The translations under genes were made by a program, and so were the position numbers. This document shows positions 9,589 to 17,228 of a stretch of 29,434 nt of DNA, in pieces (within the stretch, counting starts at the first letter, position 1; every line of letters starts with the position of its first letter). The DNA is from a virus: positions 1-29,434 of IMG/VR virus record IMGVR_UViG_3300042691_019219. One strand, written 5' to 3'. The notes under the pieces were generated by a model. That model had not been told where the DNA came from, did no database searches, and worked only from the letters and a program-made list of their open reading frames with translations.

Positions 9589-9629
9589 TTTGGCCCGCCC
9601 ATACTCCAGAGAAGTATAAGCGGGCCAAA
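9589..9629 (-). terminator. Hairpin between capsid/decoration genes and tail genes
   Basis: Arms TTTGGCCCGC (9589-9598) and GCGGGCCAAA (9620-9629) pair perfectly over 10 bp, with an inner ATACT/AGTAT stem and a 7-base loop. There is no clear U tract on either side, so this may be a partial terminator or a processing or stabilising hairpin. Its place, just after the capsid block and before gp11, is the same as that of the main late terminator in T7. It could lower tail gene expression relative to capsid. Confidence 0.65.
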
Positions 9630-9640
9630 TTAAATTGCAA

Positions 9641-10111
9641 TCAAGCAGATGCGTAAAGAACCATCAATTTGATGGTGCCAGAAGTGGCGTCAGTGTCGCC
9701 GTCGATGCTAACGACGATATCCGCGTCACCCTCGATTTCGTAACCAGCGCCCGCGAGGTTTGCACCTTCTGCGTTCATGGAATACGAAGCAGCCGAGGTT
9801 ACGTCGATATCAACACCAAAGGCATCCAAGTCATCCGTCAGCGAGCTTTCGCCCGAAGCGTTATACTCATAGCCAATATCAATGGTGCCGCCAGAGCCAT
9901 CCAGGTCAGCAAAGTGGCAAACCACTTCAAGAACCCGGTCGCCCTTTTTCAGCTTGCCGAGGTAGATTTTATCGCCAGCGGCCAAGTCAGCAGAAATGGC
10001 GTAGGTGTCATACATACAGCGAACACGGCCACCCCATTTGTTTGCGGGCGCTTTTTCGCTAGGTACGTCTTGGGTTACGTTGGTGTACTCAACACCGTAT
10101 TTAGAGGCCAT
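9641..10111 (-). CDS. Probable capsid decoration or minor head protein
   Basis: A 156-residue, beta-rich acidic protein with many Gly, Ser, Thr and Asp residues. It begins MASKYGVEYTNVTQDVPSEK and contains GDKIYLGKLKKGDRVLEVV, a pattern common in small proteins that follow the capsid gene in podoviruses and siphoviruses. A strong AAGGAGA site lies ahead of the ATG, which suggests abundant synthesis. It lies 38 bases after the capsid gene and before the 9589-9629 hairpin, in the high-expression part of the operon. No catalytic motif is seen; the role is inferred from position and composition. Confidence 0.65.
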   Translation of the reverse strand: MASKYGVEYTNVTQDVPSEKAPANKWGGRVRCMYDTYAISADLAAGDKIYLGKLKKGDRVLEVVCHFADLDGSGGTIDIGYEYNASGESSLTDDLDAFGVDIDVTSAASYSMNAEGANLAGAGYEIEGDADIVVSIDGDTDATSGTIKLMVLYASA

Positions 10112-10149
10112 CTTATATTCTCCTTAAATTATTCAGTTACAGTGTTGGT

Positions 10150-11082
10150 TTAGGCTTCAGAGCAAACGACTTCGACAACCTTCTCTTCTTCAAGACGGGT
10201 TGCGCCAATCGACATGCGAGCGTAAACCTGCGTGGCGTAGCCCTTATCGATACGCTTGTCGATTTTCACTTCCATGTCTTGACCGAGCGACAGGATTACG
10301 CCGTCGCCAATCCAAGCCAAGCAGCGACGAGCATCAGCAAGCGAGCCCGAGCCCGAGCCAATCGTTCCGTCAGTGTCATAGGTGGCGGTTTCAGCCGGTA
10401 GAAGCTGGGTGTGAATGAACTTGAAGCCCATGAACGTATCGATCTGGCCCTGCACAAGAGCCTTCACAGCAGCGTAATCCGAGCTGGTAACTTCAGTTTG
10501 CCCAAGAAGATCTTGCTTTTGCTTTGCCGAGAAAGCGAAGTAACGCGGCAGCGAAGGATCTACGTCGGCTTCGTCGAACTTAAGGGCTACGCGGCGAAGC
10601 GTGTCCACGTTAAGGCCGGTAGGGGTTCCAAGGGCGCCGTCAACGGCAGCTAGAACCTTTTGCGCAGCAGGAAGTGCAACCGTAGTAGCACCGTTTTCGC
10701 CAGAATAAGCATTGCCACGCATAGCGGCAATAAGAACGCTGTCCATCTTGCGGCCCATTCCGTACATGAACGCTTGAGCGTACGGAGAAGCCGGGTCGAT
10801 GAGCATACGGATTTTGTCCTGGTCATCGATCAGGTCGGCGATCTCATAATCATTGAGATCGACGGCGCGACGGCTATGCGGCGTATCCATCTGAGGGGTA
10901 TCAGCGTGGCGGCTTGTGCGAAGTGCCGCTTCAGCAAGACCCAGGCGCTCGAAAAACTGGCGCTTTCCCTTCTGCATTTCAGAGCGAACGGCATTGCGCA
11001 GGCGCGAGCCCTTCTGCTGAGAGAGATGGAACAGGTTGGAGTGAAATTGTTGTACAAATGCTTCAGTGACTTGATGCGACAT
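10150..11082 (-). CDS. Major capsid protein
   Basis: A 310-residue protein. It begins with a helical arm (VTEAFVQQFHSNLFHLSQQKGSRLR) that looks like the N-arm of HK97-fold capsid proteins in this podovirus group, then DTPHSRRAVDLNDYEIADLIDDQDKIR, then the helix AFMYGMGRKMDSVLIAAMRG, and a C-terminal part that ends in a beta strand. These match the phage capsid family found with gp11/gp12 modules. It is the first gene of the leftward late operon and starts 282 bases from the portal, which is on the other strand. A candidate leftward promoter lies at 11219-11247. No scaffold domain is fused to it; the separate scaffold is on the opposite strand. Confidence 0.88.
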   Translation of the reverse strand: MSHQVTEAFVQQFHSNLFHLSQQKGSRLRNAVRSEMQKGKRQFFERLGLAEAALRTSRHADTPQMDTPHSRRAVDLNDYEIADLIDDQDKIRMLIDPASPYAQAFMYGMGRKMDSVLIAAMRGNAYSGENGATTVALPAAQKVLAAVDGALGTPTGLNVDTLRRVALKFDEADVDPSLPRYFAFSAKQKQDLLGQTEVTSSDYAAVKALVQGQIDTFMGFKFIHTQLLPAETATYDTDGTIGSGSGSLADARRCLAWIGDGVILSLGQDMEVKIDKRIDKGYATQVYARMSIGATRLEEEKVVEVVCSEA

Positions 11083-11176
11083 GATGTGTCAGCCCCCAAA
11101 AAGGTAGAATTGTTAAGATTTGGCGGCGGGATTGTCCTGGCGGACCCAGGGTCTACCTAAATGGCTAAGATAGTGG

Positions 11177-11195
11177 ATCTATTGGTGAAATAGAT
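11177..11195. repeat. Perfect hairpin in the divergent late control region
   Basis: ATCTATT (11177-11183) and AATAGAT (11189-11195) form a perfect 7-bp dyad around GGTGA. It sits in the leader of the capsid gene between candidate promoter and start codon, so it could be an operator or a 5' mRNA hairpin. Confidence 0.5.
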
Positions 11196-11218
11196 TGCCC
11201 ACAAGCCATCATGTAACT

Positions 11219-11247
11219 AGTTTAAAAATAATTAAAATTAAAGTCAA
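11219..11247 (-). promoter_or_regulatory. Candidate leftward promoter for the capsid/tail operon
   Basis: On the minus strand, TTGACT (11247-11242) and TAAACT (11224-11219) are separated by 17 bases. This fits a sigma-70 promoter (5/6 and 4/6 matches). The surroundings are very AT-rich. The capsid ATG lies about 135 bases downstream, leaving a long leader with a hairpin. The call is by motif only. Confidence 0.5.
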
Positions 11248-11261
11248 AAGGATTTCTTAAC

Positions 11262-11283
11262 AATGTTAATAAATGTTAACATT
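11262..11283. promoter_or_regulatory. Tandem AATGTTAAYA words with a 12-bp palindrome, possible operator
   Basis: AATGTTAATA (11262-11271) is followed directly by AATGTTAACA (11272-11281), and AATGTTAACATT (11272-11283) is a perfect palindrome. It lies between the two divergent structural operons. Closely related words (CACGTTAACC at 20989, AACGTTAATG at 21041) occur in the repressor/Cro control region, so a shared regulator is possible. Confidence 0.4.
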
Positions 11284-11298
11284 CAAGTTGCCAGGCCG

Positions 11299-11338
11299 CG
11301 CTGACCTTGGAGTTTCCTTGTTTCCTCCTTGGTCAGCG
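11299..11338 (+). promoter_or_regulatory. Long dyad (hairpin) just ahead of the portal gene
   Basis: CGCTGACC (11299-11306) pairs with GGTCAGCG (11331-11338). Inside, a symmetric TT/TT mismatch is followed by GGAG (11309-11312) and CTCC (11325-11328), with a 12-base loop. It lies 16 bases ahead of the portal ribosome site and could be a leader hairpin or a protein-binding dyad. Confidence 0.55.
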
Positions 11339-11364
11339 TTAGGCCGCTTCAAATAAGGGGTCAG

Positions 11365-12978
11365 ATGCTAGAGGCAAAAGACGCTTACAAACGGCTAGAA
11401 GCCCTTAAGAGTAAGCGTTCATCTTGGGATTCGCATTGGCAGGACGTAGGCGACTACTTTCACCCCAATAAAAACACCGTTACGCGTGAAGGATCGCAAG
11501 GTGAAAAGCGCACGCTGCACATTTACGACTCCACTGGCATCAAATCTAATGAGCTTTTGGCTGGCGCACTTCACGGAATGCTCACCAATCCGAGTTCTTA
11601 TTGGTTTGAGTTTACTACCGGACTTCCAGAGCTAGATCGTCAGGACGACGTGCGAAAGTGGCTGCAAAAAACAGCACACGTCTGCCATGAGGTCATGAAT
11701 AACTCCAATTTTCAGACGGAGATTCATGAATTCTACCTAGACCTTTGCTCTTTTGGCACAGCATCTCTCTTTATTGAGCGTGACGACGTAAATGTTGTTC
11801 GCTTCTCAACGAAGCACGTTAAGGATTGCTGGATTGAGGAAAACAACAAAGGCCAAGTAGATACGGTTTTCTATTGCTTTAAATGGAAGCCGCGTCAAAT
11901 CATCCAAGAGTTCGGCGACAAATGCCCTACGTTTGTTTTTGAAAAAGACAAAAAATGTCCTGAAGAAGAAATTGAGCTGCTTCAGGTTGTGGCCCCAAAC
12001 ACCGATTACAAAAAATCCAAAAAGCTATCGGTACAAGGCAAAAAATTTATTTCCTGCACCTACATTAGGGATGGTCAAAACGACCACGCTCGCATTGAGG
12101 AAAAAGGGTTCAACAATCTTCCATTTGCCATTGCTCGCTGGAGTAAAGGTAGCGGTGAAGTATACGGTCGCTCTCCAGCCATGATTTGTCTCTCTGACGT
12201 AAAAATGCTTCAGGAGATGATGAAGGAGACCATTCGGGCGCAGCAGAAGGCCAACAATCCTCCGCTTCTAGTTCCAGACGACGGCATTATTGGCTCACTT
12301 CGCTTAACTCCTGGCGGCATCAACTACTATCGCGCAGGAAATGGGGATTTCATTAAACCCCTACAGACCGAACAAAACCTTCTGCTTTCTTTTGAGACAC
12401 TAAAAGATGTGCGGGAGCGCATTCGCCAGGTTTACTACATCGACCAGCTTCTACTGCGCGAAGGCCCACAAATGACGGCCACGGAAGTTATGCAGCGAAC
12501 TGAGGAGCAAATCCGCCTTCTTGGTCCTGTGCTTGGTCGTCAGCATTCAGAAACTCTTCGCCCGACAATCGAGCGCGTTTACGAAATCGCAGATGAGGCA
12601 AAACTAATTCCTCCGATTCCACGCGCACTGTCAGGAAAAAGAATAGACGTAAAATATCGCAGCATGATTGCAAAAGCGCAGCTTGCGGCAGAGGCAAACA
12701 ATCTCATGCGAGTTGTGCAGGGTGCCTCTCCATTCTTACAGCTTGATCCAAATGCCCGTCACGTAATCGACGCAGAAGAGGGTGTGCGTTGGGTTGCAAG
12801 TCTTTACGGAATGCCCGTTGAACTTACACGAGACAAAGAAGCAGTAGAAAACATCAAAAAAGGAATCGCCGAAGCTCAGGCACAGGCGGTTAATGCAGCC
12901 AGGGAACAGGCTGCCGTGGAGCAAGTATCCAAGCTTACTCCAGCAATTAAAGCTGCCACTGAAGCTGGCGCTGCATAG
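11365..12978 (+). CDS. Portal (head-to-tail connecting) protein
   Basis: 537 residues from the ATG at 11365, which has AAGGGG 4 bases ahead; an upstream TTG at 11329 is less likely. The start is followed by a helical region (RLEALKSKRSSWDSHWQDVGDYFHP) and IYDSTGIKSNELLAGALHGMLTNPSSYWF, which match the bacteriophage head-to-tail connector family (T7 gp8 relatives). The later segment QVYYIDQLLLREGPQMTATEVMQR is a typical portal segment ahead of the crown helix. Twelve copies form the DNA entry channel. The gene heads the rightward packaging and head operon; the C-terminus is a long Ala/Gln-rich helix. Confidence 0.93.
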   Translation: MLEAKDAYKRLEALKSKRSSWDSHWQDVGDYFHPNKNTVTREGSQGEKRTLHIYDSTGIKSNELLAGALHGMLTNPSSYWFEFTTGLPELDRQDDVRKWLQKTAHVCHEVMNNSNFQTEIHEFYLDLCSFGTASLFIERDDVNVVRFSTKHVKDCWIEENNKGQVDTVFYCFKWKPRQIIQEFGDKCPTFVFEKDKKCPEEEIELLQVVAPNTDYKKSKKLSVQGKKFISCTYIRDGQNDHARIEEKGFNNLPFAIARWSKGSGEVYGRSPAMICLSDVKMLQEMMKETIRAQQKANNPPLLVPDDGIIGSLRLTPGGINYYRAGNGDFIKPLQTEQNLLLSFETLKDVRERIRQVYYIDQLLLREGPQMTATEVMQRTEEQIRLLGPVLGRQHSETLRPTIERVYEIADEAKLIPPIPRALSGKRIDVKYRSMIAKAQLAAEANNLMRVVQGASPFLQLDPNARHVIDAEEGVRWVASLYGMPVELTRDKEAVENIKKGIAEAQAQAVNAAREQAAVEQVSKLTPAIKAATEAGAA

Positions 12979-12986
12979 GTGATTGA

Positions 12987-13253
12987 TTGACGAAAGAAAA
13001 GCAAGAAAAAGGTAAGCGCCTTGTTGCGCAATACAAGCAGGTATTTTCTACGCCGGAAGGGAAAGCGGTCCTCTTTGACTTAATGAAGGGGAATTACATT
13101 GTCGCTTCTGATCCGCATGTACCTGGCGACCCTTACGCCACACACGTAAACATCGGTCAGGCAAACGTCGTAAAGAAAATTCTACACATAATTAAAATGG
13201 ACCCGGAGAAATTCTTCCAACTAGTAGAGGAGCAAGAATCACAGCATGTTTAA
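12987..13253 (+). CDS. Bbp19-like small phage protein
   Basis: 88 residues starting at TTG with AGGTGA 4 bases upstream. The sequence YKQVFSTPEGKAVLFDLM, then SDPHVPGDPYATHVNIGQANVVKKIL matches the Bbp19-like phage family (named for a BPP-1 gene), which usually lies between portal and scaffold or capsid genes. Its function is unknown; it may take part in head assembly. It sits 8 bases after the portal gene and overlaps the scaffold start. Confidence 0.7.
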   Translation: MTKEKQEKGKRLVAQYKQVFSTPEGKAVLFDLMKGNYIVASDPHVPGDPYATHVNIGQANVVKKILHIIKMDPEKFFQLVEEQESQHV

Positions 13254-14181
13254 ACAGTTTAACTTAAAAATGGAGAACGCAAACGATGGAGCAGGAGGAT
13301 CTGGTGGAGGAGCTTCAGCCGCCCCGAACATCGCCGATGGTGCGCCTAGTGCGGGGGCCGCTCAGCAACCCGTGGGCGGAAGCCCTGGTAACGGAGGAAG
13401 TAGCGGAGCAAATGGTGGAAGCTGGTTGGACGCGCTGCCCGACGACATAAAAAAAGATCCTAGCCTTGCCATGTTTAAAGAGCCATCGGCTCTAGCTAAA
13501 TCTTGGGTGAATGCCCAAAAAATGATTGGCGCTGACAAGGTCGTAATCCCTAACGACAAGGCAACTGAAGAAGATTGGGGAAATTTCTATAAAAAACTTG
13601 GTCGTCCAGAGGCCGCAGACAAGTACGAAATTAAAACCGCAGATGGTCAGGCGTTAAATGAAGAATTTGCTAAAGGCTTCAAAGAAGCTGCTTTTAAATC
13701 CGGCTTATCTGCAAAGCAGGTTTCTAGCTTGGCTGAGTGGTATATGGGAATGGAAAAGGCCACCGCTGAAAACAGCCAACAGGCGCAAATCACTGCCCTC
13801 CGCAATTCCTTGACGGAATACACTCAAAAGCTTGGTGGCGAAGAGAAGTTTAAGGATCGTGTGGACGATGCCCGCCTTACCTTGAACGCAATTGGCACGC
13901 CGGAACTGAAGGAATTCTTAAAGACATCCGGGCTTGGCTCTCGCCCTGAGATGATTGAATTCTTTGCCGCCCTAAAGCCCATGATGGATGAGGGTAAGAT
14001 CCGTGATGGAACGGGTGTTCCTTTTGCTCAGCAGGACATTACGGTTTTGCAGCGTGAATTGGATGAGATTGAAAAGAACATGTTTAATGCTCCCCCGATG
14101 TCTTCCAATACGGCTGATCTATCTGCGCGTGCATTAGCATTACGCGAGCGCATCAATACGGCGAGACAGAAGAGTGCCTGA
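13246..14181 (+). CDS. Capsid scaffolding protein
   Basis: A 311-residue acidic, helical protein. A Gly/Ala-rich low-complexity start (residues 10-55) is followed by WLDALPDDIKKDPSLAMF and EPSALAKSWVNAQKMIG, then VIPNDKATEEDWGNFYKKLG and RPEAADKYE. These are typical of podovirus scaffolding proteins. It would direct assembly of the capsid shell and leave before packaging. It starts inside the end of the Bbp19-like gene and overlaps TerS at its end. Its client, the capsid protein, is on the other strand, which is unusual. Confidence 0.82.
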   Translation: MFKQFNLKMENANDGAGGSGGGASAAPNIADGAPSAGAAQQPVGGSPGNGGSSGANGGSWLDALPDDIKKDPSLAMFKEPSALAKSWVNAQKMIGADKVVIPNDKATEEDWGNFYKKLGRPEAADKYEIKTADGQALNEEFAKGFKEAAFKSGLSAKQVSSLAEWYMGMEKATAENSQQAQITALRNSLTEYTQKLGGEEKFKDRVDDARLTLNAIGTPELKEFLKTSGLGSRPEMIEFFAALKPMMDEGKIRDGTGVPFAQQDITVLQRELDEIEKNMFNAPPMSSNTADLSARALALRERINTARQKSA

Positions 14182-14836
14182 GCCAAGGTTTAAAAAAGAC
14201 GGCAGCATTGAATTCCTGGATGACCAGGGAGAGGTGACTGCCGTTTCTAAACCCAAAAAGCGCCGCAAAAACGGTGCAAAGGTTACGCATAGAGGCGAGC
14301 AATCCGATGCCTATTTCCAATGGAAGCAGACAAAGGATGGCGAGCATATGCTGCTTCCAAGGGACGTGAATCCCAAGGAAGTAGATGCCTCTTACTCCAT
14401 TTACAAAAACAAGCATGACCTGTGCCTTGAAATCGCTATGGAGATTGCGAATGGCAAGACGCTATCCGACTTGGATAAGTCGAAGGGATTCCCTGCGACT
14501 AGAACTGTGTTTTATTGGTATGCGCGTGATCCACTTTTTAAAAACCTTATCGACGAAGCTAGAAAGGTTCGCGCAGAGTTTTACCATGACAGGTTGGTGG
14601 ACGTAGCCGACAACGTTGTGGAAGAAAACGCTAGAAGCTCAAAGGTGAAGGCCGACGTTTACAAGCACCTAATGAGCGTCAATGACCGTGACCGCTTTGG
14701 CAATCAGACAAAAGTGGTGGGGGATGCGACTGCCCCAATCAATATCACATTCAATACTGGCATTGTGCGTGATGCGCCTGCGCAGATTGACAATGCCGTT
14801 CCTGCTGTAGGGAGGGTAGTTGATGATGAATCATGA
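14174..14836 (+). CDS. terS: Terminase small subunit (Sf6-type)
   Basis: 220 residues from a GTG at 14174 that overlaps the scaffold stop. Residues 1-80 are basic and polar. From residue about 85, KHDLCLEIAMEIANGKTLSDL and FPATRTVFYWYARDPLFKNLI form the helix-turn-helix-like DNA-binding region, and the following RAEFYHDRLVDVAD matches the Sf6-type terminase small subunit family. The protein recognises the packaging site and activates TerL. It lies directly ahead of TerL and the 33-residue peptide. Confidence 0.85.
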   Translation: MPEPRFKKDGSIEFLDDQGEVTAVSKPKKRRKNGAKVTHRGEQSDAYFQWKQTKDGEHMLLPRDVNPKEVDASYSIYKNKHDLCLEIAMEIANGKTLSDLDKSKGFPATRTVFYWYARDPLFKNLIDEARKVRAEFYHDRLVDVADNVVEENARSSKVKADVYKHLMSVNDRDRFGNQTKVVGDATAPINITFNTGIVRDAPAQIDNAVPAVGRVVDDES

Positions 14837-14924
14837 CAGCGATCACGATAGGTTTCTTGCCCTTTGCGTAATCATTTTTTTTATTTCGTCGATAATTTAT
14901 TACATTGATGGCTTCCCAATCTAA
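14823..14924 (+). CDS. 33-residue single-pass membrane peptide between TerS and TerL
   Basis: The reading frame from ATG 14823 to TAA 14924 codes for a 33-residue peptide with a charged N-terminus (MMNHDSDHDR) and one hydrophobic segment (FLALCVIIFFISSIIYYI). A strong GGGAGGG site lies 5-6 bases ahead of the ATG, and the frame overlaps both the end of TerS and the first 17 bases of TerL. The Shine-Dalgarno and the hydrophobic span argue for a real gene. It could be a small membrane effector, or its translation may serve mainly to couple TerL expression. No family is recognised. Confidence 0.6.
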   Translation: MMNHDSDHDRFLALCVIIFFISSIIYYIDGFPI

Positions 14925-16251
14925 AGTCATTGATACAGGCTACAAGCCTCGACCACTCCAGCAGGAGTTACATCGGTCATTAAAGCGCTTTAATGTGCTT
15001 GTATGTCATCGACGTTTTGGAAAGACGGTATTCGCGACAAACGACATGATCGACCAGGCGCTTCACCTGTATGCCTCAAGGAAGCTGCCGCGTCCGAGAT
15101 TTGCTTACATCGCGCCTGATTACGGGATGGCAAAGCGTATCGTGTGGGATTATTTCAAGGCGTATACAAAAAACATTCCTGGCGCTGTAGCTAATGAAAA
15201 TGAGCTTCGCATTGATATTTCGATGTTTGGGGATGAAACAGACACGCTTCGTTTTCAGCTATGGGGTGCAGAGAAGCCCGATAAGCTTGTGGGCACGTAT
15301 CTTGATGGCGCGATTTTAGATGAATTTGGCGTAATGAATCCTGCTGTATGGACTACGGCGCTTCGCCCGCAGCTTTCTGACCGAAAGGGCTGGGCGCATT
15401 TCATTGGGACGCCAAGGGGCAAGAACAGCTTTTATGATTTGCACAAATACGCCATCGACGCAAAAGACCCGGAGTGGTTCACGCGTGTTTATAAGGCTTC
15501 TGAGACTGGATATGTAGACCCTTCGGAGCTCGCATCTGCTCGCCGTACGATGGGCGAAGACGAGTACATGCAAGAATACGAATGCAGCTTTGATGCCGCG
15601 ATCAAGGGCACCTATTACGCGAAGCTGATTAACGACTTAGAAAATAAAGGTCGGATTAGAAACGTCGATTATGAGCCAAGCTTAGGTGTAATGACGGCGT
15701 GGGATTTGGGAATGAATGATTCCCTTGTAATCTGGTTCGCTCAACGCCTCTACTCAGAAGTAAGAATCATTGACTACCTAGAAATGTCCGACATGCCGGA
15801 TGGGTTACATGACGTGGTTAGAGAGCTTCAAAAGAAGCCGTATGTGTACACGACGCATATTCTTCCCCACGACGCGGCTGTGAGGGGCATAAACGATGGT
15901 AAATCCCGCGTAGAGACACTGAGGCGCTTAGGGCTTAAGGGCATTGAGGTACTGGAGCGTAAACCCCTTCAGGATGGCTTAAGCGCGGTTAAGAACCTGC
16001 TTCCCATGTGCTACTTCGATGCAGAGAAGACAGCGCGTGGAAGAGATTGCCTCAGGAATTACAGAAGAGAATGGGACGACAAAGCTCAGGTGTTCAAAGA
16101 CAAGCCGCTTCATGATTGGGCATCTCACGGAGCAGATGGTTTTCGTTACCTAGCGATGGGCATAGATAAAGAGCGGCCATTGATTCAACCAGAGAGACAA
16201 AATCGGGCGATTATGGATTATAATGAATTTGGGGGGGATTCTCATTTATGA
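14908..16251 (+). CDS. terL: Terminase large subunit
   Basis: 447 residues from ATG 14908. The N-terminal ATPase has a Walker A-like CHRRFGKT (residues 33-40) and Walker B GAILDEF (134-140). The nuclease domain shows the first acidic residue in TAWDLGMND (near 266) and the last in LHDWASHGADGFRY (near 410-420). It pumps DNA into the prohead through the portal and cuts the concatemer. The start lies inside the 33-residue peptide gene. The end overlaps the next gene by ATGA. All the main active-site motifs are present and no frameshift is seen. Confidence 0.95.
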   Translation: MASQSKVIDTGYKPRPLQQELHRSLKRFNVLVCHRRFGKTVFATNDMIDQALHLYASRKLPRPRFAYIAPDYGMAKRIVWDYFKAYTKNIPGAVANENELRIDISMFGDETDTLRFQLWGAEKPDKLVGTYLDGAILDEFGVMNPAVWTTALRPQLSDRKGWAHFIGTPRGKNSFYDLHKYAIDAKDPEWFTRVYKASETGYVDPSELASARRTMGEDEYMQEYECSFDAAIKGTYYAKLINDLENKGRIRNVDYEPSLGVMTAWDLGMNDSLVIWFAQRLYSEVRIIDYLEMSDMPDGLHDVVRELQKKPYVYTTHILPHDAAVRGINDGKSRVETLRRLGLKGIEVLERKPLQDGLSAVKNLLPMCYFDAEKTARGRDCLRNYRREWDDKAQVFKDKPLHDWASHGADGFRYLAMGIDKERPLIQPERQNRAIMDYNEFGGDSHL

Positions 16252-16607
16252 GCGGCGCAGTTGATGCAGGAAAAAAGGTTTTAGACGTAACGGCATTTCC
16301 CGTAGTGGCTCCAGCGAAAGCGGCATTTGATTTAGCCACAAAAGGAAAGAATCCGCTTAAAAGCGTAGGAGAGTCCGCAAAGAAGGCCATGGGTTCCGGC
16401 ATGAGCATCCTTGACCCCGCACTTGAAGGCGCAGGACTAGGAAAGAAAGAACTTCCCAATATCGCCGTTGAAGATCCTGCCGCAAAAGCAGAAGCAGATA
16501 AAAGAGAAAGAGAGCGAATCCGTAGACAAGCGGAGATCGACATTCTCACCGACCGCCCAGGGAGAGGCGGAACGATTCTGACCGACAGATATACTTACAA
16601 CGTATGA
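16248..16607 (+). CDS. Conserved phage protein downstream of TerL, unknown function
   Basis: 119 residues with a GGGGGGG site ahead of the ATG. The N-terminal half is hydrophobic and Ala/Gly/Lys-rich (residues 8-30 and 40-65); then a charged helix (ADKRERERIRRQAEIDIL) leads to RPGRGGTILTD at the C-terminus. A similar R-x-GGTILT ending is common in small virion-associated proteins of podoviruses and siphoviruses that sit beside terminase or portal genes. It may be a small internal or tail protein. It overlaps both neighbours by ATGA. Confidence 0.7.
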   Translation: MSGAVDAGKKVLDVTAFPVVAPAKAAFDLATKGKNPLKSVGESAKKAMGSGMSILDPALEGAGLGKKELPNIAVEDPAAKAEADKRERERIRRQAEIDILTDRPGRGGTILTDRYTYNV

Positions 16608-16768
16608 GCTTTGTGACCTTTGTTTTCTATTATGTAATTCTTCACGGTTTCATAGCTCTAAGCCGATTTCTAAGTATTGCCCTTATAGCCGTTATTGCTT
16701 GGTATTTAAAATCGACTCACTTACATAAAATGGACGGATTTTTTAAATCGCATTCTCATAAAGTTTAA
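16604..16768 (+). CDS. 54-residue membrane protein, holin-like size
   Basis: The ATG at 16604 overlaps the previous stop (ATGA), and the frame ends at 16768. Two hydrophobic segments are visible (VTFVFYYVILHGFIAL and FLSIALIAVIAWYL), joined by a short SRF turn. A basic, His-rich tail (KSTHLHKMDGFFKSHSHK) follows. This layout fits a small two-span membrane protein such as a class II holin, but the endolysin is more than 10 kb away, so another role is possible. The gene is the last of the rightward late operon. Confidence 0.65.
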   Translation: MSFVTFVFYYVILHGFIALSRFLSIALIAVIAWYLKSTHLHKMDGFFKSHSHKV

Positions 16769-16790
16769 AGCCTCTCAAAAACAAGGGGGG

Positions 16791-16984
16791 CATTGGGAGA
16801 GACAGGAATACTAGGCTCCCAATGAGGTAGGTAAGCACCAAGAGACGACCCGTAGAGGGCGTAGTGGGAAGGCTTAGAGGTAAACACTCTAAGAGAAACC
16901 ACCAGGGCAAGGAGCAATCACACCCTGAAAGCTTATCCTGGGAACACAAGAATCCCAGAAATACAGGTGTCCATAATGGACATC
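16791..16984 (+). ncRNA. Candidate structured RNA: tandem hairpins after the packaging operon
   Basis: Five stems in a row with perfect pairing: CATTGGGAG (16791-16799)/CTCCCAATG (16816-16824); CTTAGAG (16873-16879)/CTCTAAG (16887-16893); CAGGG (16903-16907)/CCCTG (16923-16927); CTGGGA (16938-16943)/TCCCAG (16953-16958); and GGTGTCCAT/ATGGACATC around 16975. An AAGCCT/AGGCTT pair (16768-16773/16870-16875) could close part of the array. No known RNA family is recognised and there is no U tract after the last stem. A non-coding RNA or a packaging or transcription-stop region are alternatives. Strand is assumed from the neighbours. Confidence 0.5.
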
Positions 16985-17228
16985 CTTCTTATTCCCATTG
17001 GGGGGAAAGGGGGGTGTCCGTCTTCCAGAATTCCATTCTATAAATCATGATTCATAATTTGTAGTTGTTGTGTATTTCTATCAAGCATGAAGTTGGGAAA
17101 TCTTTGAAATGTATAGAGGGGATACAATAATCCACAAGCCATCTCCAACTTTGGGGTGTACCCCCCTGTTAGCAAGCTATGTAGTAGCAAGCACCCCTCC
17201 ACCCCCTATGTAGATAGACAACAAGTAA

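Noticed and set aside
9635-10153. Long rightward frame of 172 codons
   Set aside because: It is antisense to the well-supported decoration-like gene, which has a strong ribosome site; the product has the look of a shadow frame.
10660-11160. Rightward frame of 166 codons
   Set aside because: Antisense to the capsid gene over nearly its whole length and without a ribosome site.
11329-11364. Portal start at TTG 11329
   Set aside because: It lies in the second arm of the dyad and has no suitable site; the ATG at 11365 has AAGGGG ahead and gives the family's usual start.
16743-16949. Leftward 68-codon frame
   Set aside because: It covers the hairpin array and the end of the 54-residue membrane gene; the composition (Leu/Pro/Ser) is that of a shadow frame.
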